Below are positions 17,664 through 25,636 of a DNA stretch of 48,025 nt, one piece after another. This DNA comes from JBDTMT01 sp033764095 (lineage in GTDB: Bacteria; Desulfobacterota; Binatia; HRBIN30; CADEER01). Both the position numbers and the translations under genes were made by a program. Numbering within the stretch: the first letter of the stretch is position 1; every line of letters starts with the position of its first letter. The notes below the pieces were generated by a model. That model saw nothing but the letters and a program-made list of their open reading frames with translations, made no database searches and had not been told where the DNA came from. The stretch covers positions 1 to 48,025 of the forward strand of contig JANRJF010000018.1 in assembly GCA_033764095.1 (NCBI GenBank), in the 5' to 3' direction.

Positions 17664-20108
17664 ATGAGCTCTCTTCGCCGGTCGCGGCGCCGCCGCGCGC
17701 TCGTGGTGGGGATCGCGCTGGCGACCCTCGCGGGGTGCGCTGCGTCGGCGCGTCACGACCCCGCCGCCTTCGACATCCAATCGGTGCGCAGCGGCGCGTG
17801 GAGCGAGGCGGCAACCTGGCAGCCGGCGCGCCCGCCGCAGGCGGGGGACCGCGTGCTGATCCCGCCCGGCCACGAGGTGGTATTCGACGTCGTCGAACCG
17901 GGTGTCATCCGCTCGATCGCACTCGGTGGCACGCTCGGCTTCGCGCGCGACCGCGACACCGAGCTCAACGTCGGCCTGGTGACGATCTACGGCGCCGGGC
18001 AGGTACCGGTGCCGGACGACGTCGACGCCGGCGACGCGCACGCGCATCACGCGCCGGTGGCGGGCGTCGGCGGCGCGTTGGAAGTGGGCACGCCGGCGCT
18101 GCCGATTCCCGCCCCGTTCACCGCGCGCATCCGCTTGCACGCGGTCGAGGGCATGGACCCGAGCGCCGCGCCGGCGCTGATCTGCCGGCCCGGCGGACGC
18201 ATGGACCTGCACGGCGCGCCGCTGTCGCGCACCTGGGTGAAGTTGGGCGCACCCGCGGCCGCGGGCGATGTCGGCGTGACCCTGGCGGAGGCGCCGACCG
18301 GCTGGCGCGCCGGCGACGAGGTGATCGTCACCGGCGCGGCGCAACACGACGCCAGCCCGACATCCTCTCGCGCCCGGCCGGCGTACGGCGGCACCGAGCA
18401 GCGCCGCATCGTCGCCATCGACGGCGCGACGCTGACCCTCGACGCGCCACTCGCGGTCGAGCACTACGGCAGCGGACCGTACCGCAGCGAGGTGGCCAAC
18501 CTGAGCCGCTCGGTGATCGTCGAGAGCGCCACGCCGGACGGCGTGCGCGGCCACACGATGTACCATCGCTACGGCCGCGGCTCGATCAGCTACGCGCGCT
18601 TCGCCCATCTCGGCAAGCAGGGCACCATCGGCCGCTATCCGATCCACTTCCATCGCGTCGCCGACACGATGCGCGGCAGCAGCGTCATCGGTGCCGCCAT
18701 CGTCGATTCGCACAATCGCTGGATCACCATCCACGGCACCGAGTACCTGGTGGTGCGCGACTGCGTCGGCTTCGAGTCGATCGGTCACGGCTTCTTCCTG
18801 GAGGACGCCACCGAGGTCTACAACGTGCTGGACCGCAATCTCGGCGTGCGCGCCTACGCGGGTGCGCGGCTGAAGAATCAGGCGCTGTTCTTCGACCGCA
18901 ACGAGGGCGCCGCCTTCTGGTGGGCCAACGGGCGCAACACGCTGACGCGCAACGTCAGTTGCGAGAACGACCACTACGGCTACCGCTACGAGAGCCGCAC
19001 CGGCCTCAAGTTCGACAGCCACCTGCCGGTGCGCGGCGTGGACGGGGTGCGCACCGTCGTCGACGTGCGCGCGCTGCCCATCTACCGCTTCCAGCACAAC
19101 GAGTCGCACACCGAGGCGTTGTACTCCTTCTCGCTGACCGCCACCGACCTGCTCGGCAACGAGGGGTACCCGGTGCGCACGCCGCTCGATGCGCCGCCCG
19201 ACGACGGTAGTCATCCGCACGTGCTCAAGGATCTGACGGCGTGGCAGACGCGCTACGGTCTGCACGCCGAGCTGCCGTCGATGTGGATCGAGAACGTGAC
19301 GCTCGACCATGCCGAGTACGGCGTCTACCGGCCGTGGTTCGACCGGCAGGTCTACAAGAACCTGCGCATCGCCTACAGCAACGAGCCGTTCAACCGCGGA
19401 CTCGATGACTACAGCCTGCAGCAGGGCAGCATCACGGTGGACGGCCTGGAGATCGTGACGCGCCGCACGGAGCCCAGCCTGCCGATCATCCAGATCAGCG
19501 ACGACAACGTCTCGGGTCGCGCCGAATCGCACTTCCGCCGCGTCGCCGTCCGCGAGGCGCCCGGCGAGCCGGCGAGCCGGCCGGGCAAACCGCTGGTGAA
19601 TCGCGGCGGCGGCCCGCGCCCGACCCCGACCACGGCGCACGGCGTTCCAGTGTACCTGCACGACTTCTTCGGCCCGGGCCGCGATGCCAAGATCGTGAGC
19701 ACGGCGGCCAGGGACTTCGGTGCCGACGGACTCCGCTACCGTGAGCTGGCCGGCATCACCGGCGACGAATCCCGCATCGCCGAGGTGACGCACGTCGCGT
19801 TTCCGCGCCTGCTGACGCCGCGCGACGATCAGCCGCCGGCGACCGTCATCACCTTCCCGACCGCGGGGATTCCCGTGCGCCTGCAGGGCGGCAGCCTGAC
19901 CGTGACCGGCACCAGCACCGACGACGTGCGGGTCCAGCACGTGACGGTGAATGGAGAGCCCGCCCAGCCGACCGACGACGAGTTCCTGCAATGGACGGTG
20001 ACGCTACGCGGCGTCGCGCCCGGACCGCTGACGCTCACCGCGGTTTCGGAGGACGCCGCCGGCAACGTCGAACAGACGCCGCACGTGGTGACGGTCGATG
20101 TGCGCTGA
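17664..20108 (+). CDS. G8-domain, parallel beta-helix secreted lipoprotein (CEMIP/TMEM2-like)
   Basis: 814 residues. An Arg-rich N-region is followed by ALVVGIALATLAGC, a lipoprotein signal with a lipobox. The G8 domain comes next (AWSEAATWQPARPPQAGDRVLI and GHEVVFD, about 45-130), then a right-handed beta-helix with repeated HFHR, NRWITIHGTEYLVVRDC and GHGFFLEDATE units. An Ig-like C-terminal domain starts near residue 735 (TVTGTSTDDVRVQHVTVNG). Animal G8/beta-helix proteins CEMIP and TMEM2 depolymerise hyaluronan; a polysaccharide-binding or -cleaving role is inferred. The 218 bases before it hold nothing I can identify. Confidence 0.8.
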   Translation: MSSLRRSRRRRALVVGIALATLAGCAASARHDPAAFDIQSVRSGAWSEAATWQPARPPQAGDRVLIPPGHEVVFDVVEPGVIRSIALGGTLGFARDRDTELNVGLVTIYGAGQVPVPDDVDAGDAHAHHAPVAGVGGALEVGTPALPIPAPFTARIRLHAVEGMDPSAAPALICRPGGRMDLHGAPLSRTWVKLGAPAAAGDVGVTLAEAPTGWRAGDEVIVTGAAQHDASPTSSRARPAYGGTEQRRIVAIDGATLTLDAPLAVEHYGSGPYRSEVANLSRSVIVESATPDGVRGHTMYHRYGRGSISYARFAHLGKQGTIGRYPIHFHRVADTMRGSSVIGAAIVDSHNRWITIHGTEYLVVRDCVGFESIGHGFFLEDATEVYNVLDRNLGVRAYAGARLKNQALFFDRNEGAAFWWANGRNTLTRNVSCENDHYGYRYESRTGLKFDSHLPVRGVDGVRTVVDVRALPIYRFQHNESHTEALYSFSLTATDLLGNEGYPVRTPLDAPPDDGSHPHVLKDLTAWQTRYGLHAELPSMWIENVTLDHAEYGVYRPWFDRQVYKNLRIAYSNEPFNRGLDDYSLQQGSITVDGLEIVTRRTEPSLPIIQISDDNVSGRAESHFRRVAVREAPGEPASRPGKPLVNRGGGPRPTPTTAHGVPVYLHDFFGPGRDAKIVSTAARDFGADGLRYRELAGITGDESRIAEVTHVAFPRLLTPRDDQPPATVITFPTAGIPVRLQGGSLTVTGTSTDDVRVQHVTVNGEPAQPTDDEFLQWTVTLRGVAPGPLTLTAVSEDAAGNVEQTPHVVTVDVR

Positions 20109-20184
20109 GCGGATGGCTGATCCGCCAGCGGCGGCCGCCGGAACACGCGACCGAGAAACGCGCGTCCTCGCCCCTTAACGAATC

Positions 20185-20245
20185 ACCACCAAGACACCAA
20201 GGCACCAAGCAGCGCTTCTGGGGTCCTCCTTGGTGTCTTGGTGGT
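20185..20245. repeat. Intergenic hairpin with 18-bp perfect arms
   Basis: ACCACCAAGACACCAAGG at 20185-20202 pairs exactly with 20228-20245 across a 25-base loop. It lies between the convergent G8 and TPR genes and may help end both transcripts, although no T-run follows. The rhythm of CCA/AAG units and the position resemble the elements at 8970-9079 and 29628-29810. Confidence 0.65.
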
Positions 20246-20308
20246 CGGCCTGCGTCCTTGGCGGTACGTTTCAACGCGCCGAAGGCGGCCCTCCGTGGCA
20301 GGCCGTAA

Positions 20309-20331
20309 GCCATAGGCTATACGCCATAGGC
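20309..20331. repeat. Short direct repeat GCCATAGGC x2
   Basis: GCCATAGGC occurs at 20309-20317 and again at 20323-20331, a 14-base period, just downstream of the TPR gene stop at 20342. The local base composition is more AT-rich than the surroundings. Role unknown. Confidence 0.45.
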
Positions 20332-20341
20332 CATCCGCCAT

Positions 20342-20983
20342 TCAGGGCTTCGCCCCGAGCTCGGCCTGCTTCTGCGTGAGTGCCTGCGCGCGCGGGTCAT
20401 GCCGTAGCCCTTCGGCGAGTACGGCGCGCGCCGCGGCGGGATCGCCGGCATCGACGTAGTGCTGAGCGAGCGCCAGGTAGGCCGGGGTGTAGGTCGGGTC
20501 GGCGCGCAGCGCGTTGCGGTACTCGATGAGCGCAGCATCCCGCTTGCCGGTGCGCGCCAGGATGTCGCCCTTGAGCAGGTACACCTGCGGCATCAGCGCG
20601 AAGCTCGGATCGGCGTTGCGGATCACATAGTCGAGGTTGTCGATGGCGCGGTGGAAGTTGAACTTGTCGCCGTCCGGTTGCTCGGCGCGCGCCAGCCACA
20701 GCAGCGCCCAGCAGTAGTGATGGTAGTGAATGAAGGAGTGCCCGAGCTTGGTGGACAGGCGCTCGCGCTCGGCGTCGGGGACGACCGGCGCGGCCAACTC
20801 CTCGTTGATGAAGCGCTGCGCGAGACAGGTGCTCGGCAGGGTGCGCAGCTCTTCCTGCGTGAAGTCGGTGAGGCGTGCGGCCGCGGCAGGGTGGGCGGCG
20901 GCGATCACGCCGGCGAGCAGCGCGCCGCCGAGCGAGGCGCGGAAGCTGCGGGGGGCGGCGCTGCGCGGGCGACCCGGCGTCAT
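20342..20983 (-). CDS. Exported tetratricopeptide-repeat protein
   Basis: 213 residues from the ATG at 20983, which overlaps the stop of the upstream asparagine-synthetase homologue by ATGA. The N-terminus ASLGGALLAGVIAAAHPAAAA is a Sec signal with an A-A-A cleavage site. Two to three TPR-like units follow in the C-terminal half (QVYLLKGDILARTGKRDAAL and TPAYLALAQHYVDAGD). A Trp/Tyr/His-rich stretch (HSFIHYHHYCWALLWLARAE) is unusual and could bind something. It is probably periplasmic and works with the polysaccharide genes; the function is not known. Confidence 0.68.
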   Translation of the reverse strand: MTPGRPRSAAPRSFRASLGGALLAGVIAAAHPAAAARLTDFTQEELRTLPSTCLAQRFINEELAAPVVPDAERERLSTKLGHSFIHYHHYCWALLWLARAEQPDGDKFNFHRAIDNLDYVIRNADPSFALMPQVYLLKGDILARTGKRDAALIEYRNALRADPTYTPAYLALAQHYVDAGDPAAARAVLAEGLRHDPRAQALTQKQAELGAKP

Positions 20984-22848
20984 GCGTGGGCTCGATGCCA
21001 CAGCTCGAGCATCAGGAAAACCCACAGCGTATCGCCGAAGAAGTTGGTGCGATCGTCGCGGTGCCAGGCGAACAGTTGCTCGAGGAACGACCGCCGCACG
21101 TAGCCGCGCTGCGCGAAGCTCGGACCGAGCAGGGCGTCGTGCGCGATGTCGCGCAACGGCGCCTGGCGCAGCCAGCGACTCACTGGCACGCCGAAGCCGT
21201 GCTTCGGCTTGCGCAGGATCTCGGGCGGCAGCAGGCCCTGGAAGGCGTGCTTGAAGACGTGGCGTTCGCGTCCGCGGCTGAGCTTGAGCCACGCCGGGAT
21301 GCTGCCGCTGTGCTCGACGAGCAGCCGATCCAGCATCGGATAGCGCACGCGCACGCCGGCCAGCTCGCCCATGCGTGTCACCTTGCGCAGGTCGTTGTCG
21401 GTGATCGCCAGCTTCAGGTCGAGGTAGAGCAGGCGGTGCAGCATGCTGGTCGTCGCGGGCCGGCGGTAGTGGTCGCCGGCCAGCGCCAGCGGCGCGTCGA
21501 GGTCCACGGCGTCGAGGAAGTCGTCGGTGAAGATGCTGCGCGGATCGAACGTGTGCAGCAGGTTGTACGAGAAGAAGCGCCGCGGCTGCGGCAGGGTTGC
21601 GCGGCGCACGTACTTGTTCGCCTTGTCGACCAGCGGCAGCGCCCGCGGCAGGCGCGCCAGCAGCGGCTCGAAACAGCGCGCGCGGAACCAGGCCGGCACG
21701 CGGTGATAGCGCTCGAAGATCTGGTTGGCGACGTAGCGGGTGTTGCCGGCGAAGAGCTCGTCACCGCCGTCGCCGGCCAGCAGCGTGTCGACGCCGGCGG
21801 CGCGCGCCAGGCGGGCGCAGTAGTACGCCCCGATGGCGGAGGAGTTGCCGAACGGCTCGTCGTACGCCGCGGCGAGCTGCGGCAGGAACGCGGCCGCATC
21901 CTCGGCGGTGACGAAGTACTCGTGGTGTTCGCTGCGAAACCGTTCGGCGGCGAGGCGGGCGTAGCCGATCTCGTTGAAGTCCGCCTCCGCGAAGCCGATC
22001 GAGAAGGTGCGCGCCGGCCGCTGCAGGGCGTCGCCGAGCAGGCCGCTGATCGCGCTGCTGTCGGTGCCGCCGCTGAGGAAGGCGCCGACGCGGTCCGCCG
22101 CGCCGCCGTACGTCGCCTGCGCCCGCACCGCGTCGCCCAGCAGCCGCGGGATCGGCGGCGCGCAGTCCGCGAGGCGGACCGGCGCGTCGGCGTAGGACAC
22201 GTCCCAGTACGGCTCCAGGTGCATGGCGCCGTCGGCGTAGGTGAGGAGGTGCCCGGGTGGCAGCTTGCGGATGCCGCGGTAGACCGTGTGCGGCGTCGGC
22301 ACGACGGAGAAATAGACGTAGTGCAGGATGGCCTGCGGGTCGATCCCGGGCGGCGTCGCCGCGGCGCGCAGGATCGCGGCGATGCGCGAGCCGAACATCA
22401 GCCCCGGCTCGCCGACGAGATAGTGCAGCGGCTGGATGCCGAAGCCGTCGGTGGCGAGCAGCAGGCGCGCCCGCTCGACGTCCCAGAGCGCGAACGCGAA
22501 GGCGCCCTGCAACTGCCGCACGCAGCCGAGCTGATGGCGGCGATACAGCGCCGCGATGAGGGCGGCTTCGCCGGCGGCCGGCGGCAGCGCATCGCCGACC
22601 TCCTCGCGCAGGACCGCGGCGTTGTAGAGCTCGGCCGCGCATACCACCGTCAGCCCGGGCTCCTGATGGGCGCTGTCGCGACCCGCCGCCGCGTCCCCGG
22701 CGTGGCTGGCGAAGCCGCCGGCGTCGAGCGCGTAGGTGTGCAGGACGTCCCCGGCGCGCACCGGCAGCGCCTCCGCCATGCGCGGCAGGGTGGGCGTGAT
22801 CGGCGCCGCGCCGCGCGTGCGTCCGATGAAGCCACAGATCGCGTTCAC
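20980..22848 (-). CDS. Asparagine synthetase-like protein with degenerate glutaminase domain
   Basis: 622 residues. The synthetase half has an intact ATP-pyrophosphatase loop SGGTDSS (259-265), AGDGGDELFAGN and PKHGFGVPVSRWLR, so it should adenylate a carboxylate. The N-terminal GATase II domain is damaged: the nucleophile Cys is at position 5 (MNAICGF) instead of 2, HRGPDD is missing and NGEIYN has become AAELYN, removing the oxyanion-hole Asn-Gly. It may use free ammonia, another amine donor or a partner's glutaminase. It diverges from the sugar transferase gene at the left edge of the polysaccharide locus. Confidence 0.82.
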   Translation of the reverse strand: MNAICGFIGRTRGAAPITPTLPRMAEALPVRAGDVLHTYALDAGGFASHAGDAAAGRDSAHQEPGLTVVCAAELYNAAVLREEVGDALPPAAGEAALIAALYRRHQLGCVRQLQGAFAFALWDVERARLLLATDGFGIQPLHYLVGEPGLMFGSRIAAILRAAATPPGIDPQAILHYVYFSVVPTPHTVYRGIRKLPPGHLLTYADGAMHLEPYWDVSYADAPVRLADCAPPIPRLLGDAVRAQATYGGAADRVGAFLSGGTDSSAISGLLGDALQRPARTFSIGFAEADFNEIGYARLAAERFRSEHHEYFVTAEDAAAFLPQLAAAYDEPFGNSSAIGAYYCARLARAAGVDTLLAGDGGDELFAGNTRYVANQIFERYHRVPAWFRARCFEPLLARLPRALPLVDKANKYVRRATLPQPRRFFSYNLLHTFDPRSIFTDDFLDAVDLDAPLALAGDHYRRPATTSMLHRLLYLDLKLAITDNDLRKVTRMGELAGVRVRYPMLDRLLVEHSGSIPAWLKLSRGRERHVFKHAFQGLLPPEILRKPKHGFGVPVSRWLRQAPLRDIAHDALLGPSFAQRGYVRRSFLEQLFAWHRDDRTNFFGDTLWVFLMLELWHRAHA

Positions 22849-22967
22849 CGGCGCACCGTATCAGGAAGCGCGCGGCGCGAAGAATTCCCGCCGCGGCGGA
22901 TGGGTGTTGCTCGCCGCCGCGCTCCTACGCTAAGAGGCCCCGACTTCCGCGAGGGGATGAGGTTCCC

Positions 22968-23642
22968 GTGAACGGGCAGGTGCTGGCACGCATAACGGCG
23001 GCGGAATTGACGTGGGACGCACCGCCCGTACCCAAGCACGCCCGCGGGCGGTACGGCGCGCGCGCCGTCAAGCGCCTGGTGGATGTCGTGGCGGCCCTGC
23101 TGCTGCTCGTCCTGTCGGCGCCGCTGTGCGCGCTGGTGGCGATCGCCATCAAGCTGGAGGATGGCGGGGCAGTGCTCTTCCGGCAGACGCGCGTCGGGCG
23201 GCGCGGCCAGCTGTTCACGCTGCGCAAGCTGCGCTCGATGTGCCCCGATGCCGAGGCGGAGAGCGGCCCGCAGTGTGCGGTGCTGAACGATCCGCGCGTC
23301 ACCCGCGTCGGCAGCTGGATCCGCGCGCTGCGCATCGACGAGATTCCGCAGGCGTGGAACGTGCTGATCGGCGAGATGTCCTTCGTCGGGCCGCGCCCGG
23401 AGCGGCCGGAGTTCGTCGCCAGACTGCGCGAGACCGTCCCGCACTACGACTACCGCCACCAGGTGCGTCCCGGCATCACCGGCTGGGCCCAGGTGAACCA
23501 GCCCTACAGCGCCTCGGTGGCGCAGCCCGGCGTCAAGCAGCAGTACGACCTCTACTACCTGCAGCACGTCTCGGCGCGGCTCGACGTGCTCATCCTGCTG
23601 CGCACCATCAAGATCATCCTGCTCGGGTGGGGCAGCCGATAG
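22968..23642 (+). CDS. Undecaprenyl-phosphate sugar phosphotransferase (initiating phosphoglycosyl transferase)
   Basis: 224 residues from a GTG at 22968. One long hydrophobic segment (about 37-62) is followed by FRQTRVGRRGQLFTLRKLRS and LRIDEIPQAWNVLIGEMSFV with the catalytic Asp-Glu pair (124-125), then GPRPERPEF: the monotopic bacterial sugar transferase family. It transfers a sugar-1-phosphate to undecaprenyl phosphate at the inner membrane to start repeat-unit assembly. PEP-CTERM-type EpsB enzymes often carry extra N-terminal membrane helices; this one has none. It is the first of a long plus-strand run of biosynthetic genes. I saw no clear promoter in the 119-base spacer. Confidence 0.92.
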   Translation: MNGQVLARITAAELTWDAPPVPKHARGRYGARAVKRLVDVVAALLLLVLSAPLCALVAIAIKLEDGGAVLFRQTRVGRRGQLFTLRKLRSMCPDAEAESGPQCAVLNDPRVTRVGSWIRALRIDEIPQAWNVLIGEMSFVGPRPERPEFVARLRETVPHYDYRHQVRPGITGWAQVNQPYSASVAQPGVKQQYDLYYLQHVSARLDVLILLRTIKIILLGWGSR

Positions 23643-23677
23643 CCGCCGCCGCACACCCGACCGGTCGCGGCACGCCC

Positions 23678-24559
23678 GTGCGGGCACCCGACACCCCGAG
23701 CGTCCGCAACATCCTGACGGTCGACGTCGAGGAGTACTTCCATCCCAACGCGATGGACGCGGCGGTCGATCCGTCGCAGTGGGATGTCCTGCCGCGGCGC
23801 GTCGAGCAGAACACGCAGCGCCTGCTCGACGTGCTCAGCGCGCACGAGGTGCGGGCGACGTTCTTCGTCCTCGGCTGGGTCGCCGAGCGCCTGCCGCGAC
23901 TGGTCGGCGAGATCGCCCGACGCGGGCACGAAGTGGCCTGCCACGGCTACGCACACCGGCTGGTCTACCGGCTCGGGCCGCAGCGCTTCCGCGACGACGT
24001 GCGGCGCGGCCGGCAGGTGCTGGAGGATTGCCTGGGCGCGCGCGTCGCCGGCTATCGCGCCGCCAGCTACTCGATCGTCGCCAGCGCGCTGTGGGCGCTC
24101 GACGTGCTGATCGACGAGGGCTTCGAGTACGACTCGAGCATCTTCCCGGTCCGCCACGACCTCTACGGCATCCCCGGCTTTCCGCGCTTCGCGGTGCGCC
24201 TGCGCCGCGGCGCCGGCGAGATCGTCGAGATCCCGCCGTCCACCGTGCACCTGGTGGGGCGCAACTGGCCGGTCGCCGGCGGCGGCTACTTCCGACTGCT
24301 GCCGTACTGGGTGACGCGCCGCGCGGTGCGCCGCCTCAACCAGCGCGACCGCCATCCGGCCATGGTCTACGTGCACCCGTGGGAGCTCGACGTCGACCAA
24401 CCGCGCCTTCCCGCCGGGCGACTGTCGCGCTTTCGCCAGTACACCAACCTGCGCCGCACCGAGGCGCGCCTGCAGCGGCTGCTGCGCGAGTTCGCCTTCG
24501 CGCCGATCCGCGAGGTCATCGACGCGCAGAACCTGCCGGTGGCGACGTGGGCGCCGTGA
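23678..24559 (+). CDS. Polysaccharide deacetylase with DUF3473-type tail, XrtA system-associated
   Basis: 293 residues from a GTG at 23678; a GTG at 23627 is also possible. ILTVDVEEYFHPNAMD is the start typical of the exosortase-A-associated deacetylase (catalytic Asp16), with GHEVACHGYAHRLVY for the metal-binding His pair, AGYRAASYSI and a late MVYVHPWELD. The C-terminal FRQYTNLRRTEARLQRLL region is the DUF3473 part. It should remove N- or O-acetyl groups from the polysaccharide or its lipid-linked precursor. The next gene, FemAB-like, is its usual neighbour in exosortase A loci. Confidence 0.9.
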   Translation: MRAPDTPSVRNILTVDVEEYFHPNAMDAAVDPSQWDVLPRRVEQNTQRLLDVLSAHEVRATFFVLGWVAERLPRLVGEIARRGHEVACHGYAHRLVYRLGPQRFRDDVRRGRQVLEDCLGARVAGYRAASYSIVASALWALDVLIDEGFEYDSSIFPVRHDLYGIPGFPRFAVRLRRGAGEIVEIPPSTVHLVGRNWPVAGGGYFRLLPYWVTRRAVRRLNQRDRHPAMVYVHPWELDVDQPRLPAGRLSRFRQYTNLRRTEARLQRLLREFAFAPIREVIDAQNLPVATWAP

Positions 24560-24584
24560 GCCGCGCGCCGCTGGAGAGGCGCCG

Positions 24585-25634
24585 GTGTCACCCGATCTGC
24601 AGGTAACCGAGTTCGCCGGCGACCGCGCCGAGTGGGACGGCTTCGTCGACGCGTCTCCGCACGGCACCTTCTTCCATCTCCTCGGTTGGCGCGACGTCCT
24701 GCAGGCGGCGTTCGGCTTCCGCGCCCACTACCTGGCGGCGCGCCGCGGCGGCGAGCTGGTCGGCGTGCTGCCGCTCTGCGCGGTGCCGCTCGGGCTGCGC
24801 GCGCACGCCCTGTTGTCGTTGCCGTTCGCGATCGAGGCCGGGGTGTGCGCCGCCGACGGCGCGGCGCATCGCGCGCTCGACGCGGCGGCCGTGGCGCTCG
24901 CCGCCGCACGCGGCGCCACCTACCTGGAGCTGCGCGACGGTGTCGACGCCGACCAGCGCTTCCGGGTGCGCGAGGGGCTCTACTTCCGCTTTCGCCGCCC
25001 GCTGCACGCCACCGACGAGGAGAACTTCGCCGCGATTCCGCGCAAGCAGCGCCGCATGGTGCGCGTCGGGCAGCGCGCCGGTTTGCGCGCCGACAGCGAG
25101 ACGCCGCGCGTCGAGGTGCTGCACGACCTGTACGCGCGCAGCGTGCGGCGGCTGGGCACGCCGGTGTTCCCGCTCGCGTACTTCCGCCTGCTGATGCGGA
25201 CCTTTCCCGAGCGCTCCGCCGTCCTCACCGTGTCGGCCGGCGGGCGCCCGGTGGCGGCGGTGCTGAGCTTCCTCTTCCGCGACACGATCATGCCGTACTA
25301 TGCCGGCAGTCGCCGCGAGTCCTTCCGCCAGGCGGCGAACGACTTCATGTACTGGGAGCTGATGCGCTACGCGCGCCGCCGCGGCGCGCGCCGGTTCGAC
25401 TTCGGTCGCAGCAAGCTGGGCACCGGCGCGTTCGCGTTCAAGCGCCACTGGGGGTTCGAGCCCGAGGCGCTGCGCTACCGCGTGCACGCCCGCGACGGCG
25501 GCGCGCTGGTGGAGCGGCGCATCGACGACCCGGGCGTGCGGGTGCTGCGCTGGGGATGGCGACACCTGCCGCTGGCCTGCACGAAGCGGCTCGGGCCGGT
25601 GCTGCTGCGCCGCTTCGGCGCCGCCTACACGTGA
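24585..25634 (+). CDS. FemAB-like aminoacyl/acyl transferase, XrtA/PEP-CTERM system-associated
   Basis: 349 residues from a GTG at 24585, with GGAGAGG about seven bases upstream. Two GNAT-like lobes are visible: WDGFVDASPHGTFFHLLGWR at the start, PRKQRRMVRVGQRAGL in the middle and FDFGRSKLGTGAFAFKRHWG at the end, as in the FemAB-type family found with exosortase A. FemAB relatives transfer amino acids from tRNA to peptidoglycan; here the acceptor is likely a surface polysaccharide or precursor, by inference. It ends two bases before the flippase start. Confidence 0.9.
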   Translation: MSPDLQVTEFAGDRAEWDGFVDASPHGTFFHLLGWRDVLQAAFGFRAHYLAARRGGELVGVLPLCAVPLGLRAHALLSLPFAIEAGVCAADGAAHRALDAAAVALAAARGATYLELRDGVDADQRFRVREGLYFRFRRPLHATDEENFAAIPRKQRRMVRVGQRAGLRADSETPRVEVLHDLYARSVRRLGTPVFPLAYFRLLMRTFPERSAVLTVSAGGRPVAAVLSFLFRDTIMPYYAGSRRESFRQAANDFMYWELMRYARRRGARRFDFGRSKLGTGAFAFKRHWGFEPEALRYRVHARDGGALVERRIDDPGVRVLRWGWRHLPLACTKRLGPVLLRRFGAAYT

Positions 25635-25636
25635 CG

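Noticed and set aside
16530..19991. A 1153-codon open frame on the minus strand across the STAS and G8 genes
   Set aside because: It is the antisense of recognised genes; high GC leaves few stops in such frames, and the protein shows no domain, only Arg/His/Val-rich sequence.
20342..20983. TPR gene as PrsT, the TPR lipoprotein of the PEP-CTERM system
   Set aside because: It is only 213 residues, has a Sec signal rather than a lipobox, and holds two to three repeats; PrsT is much longer.
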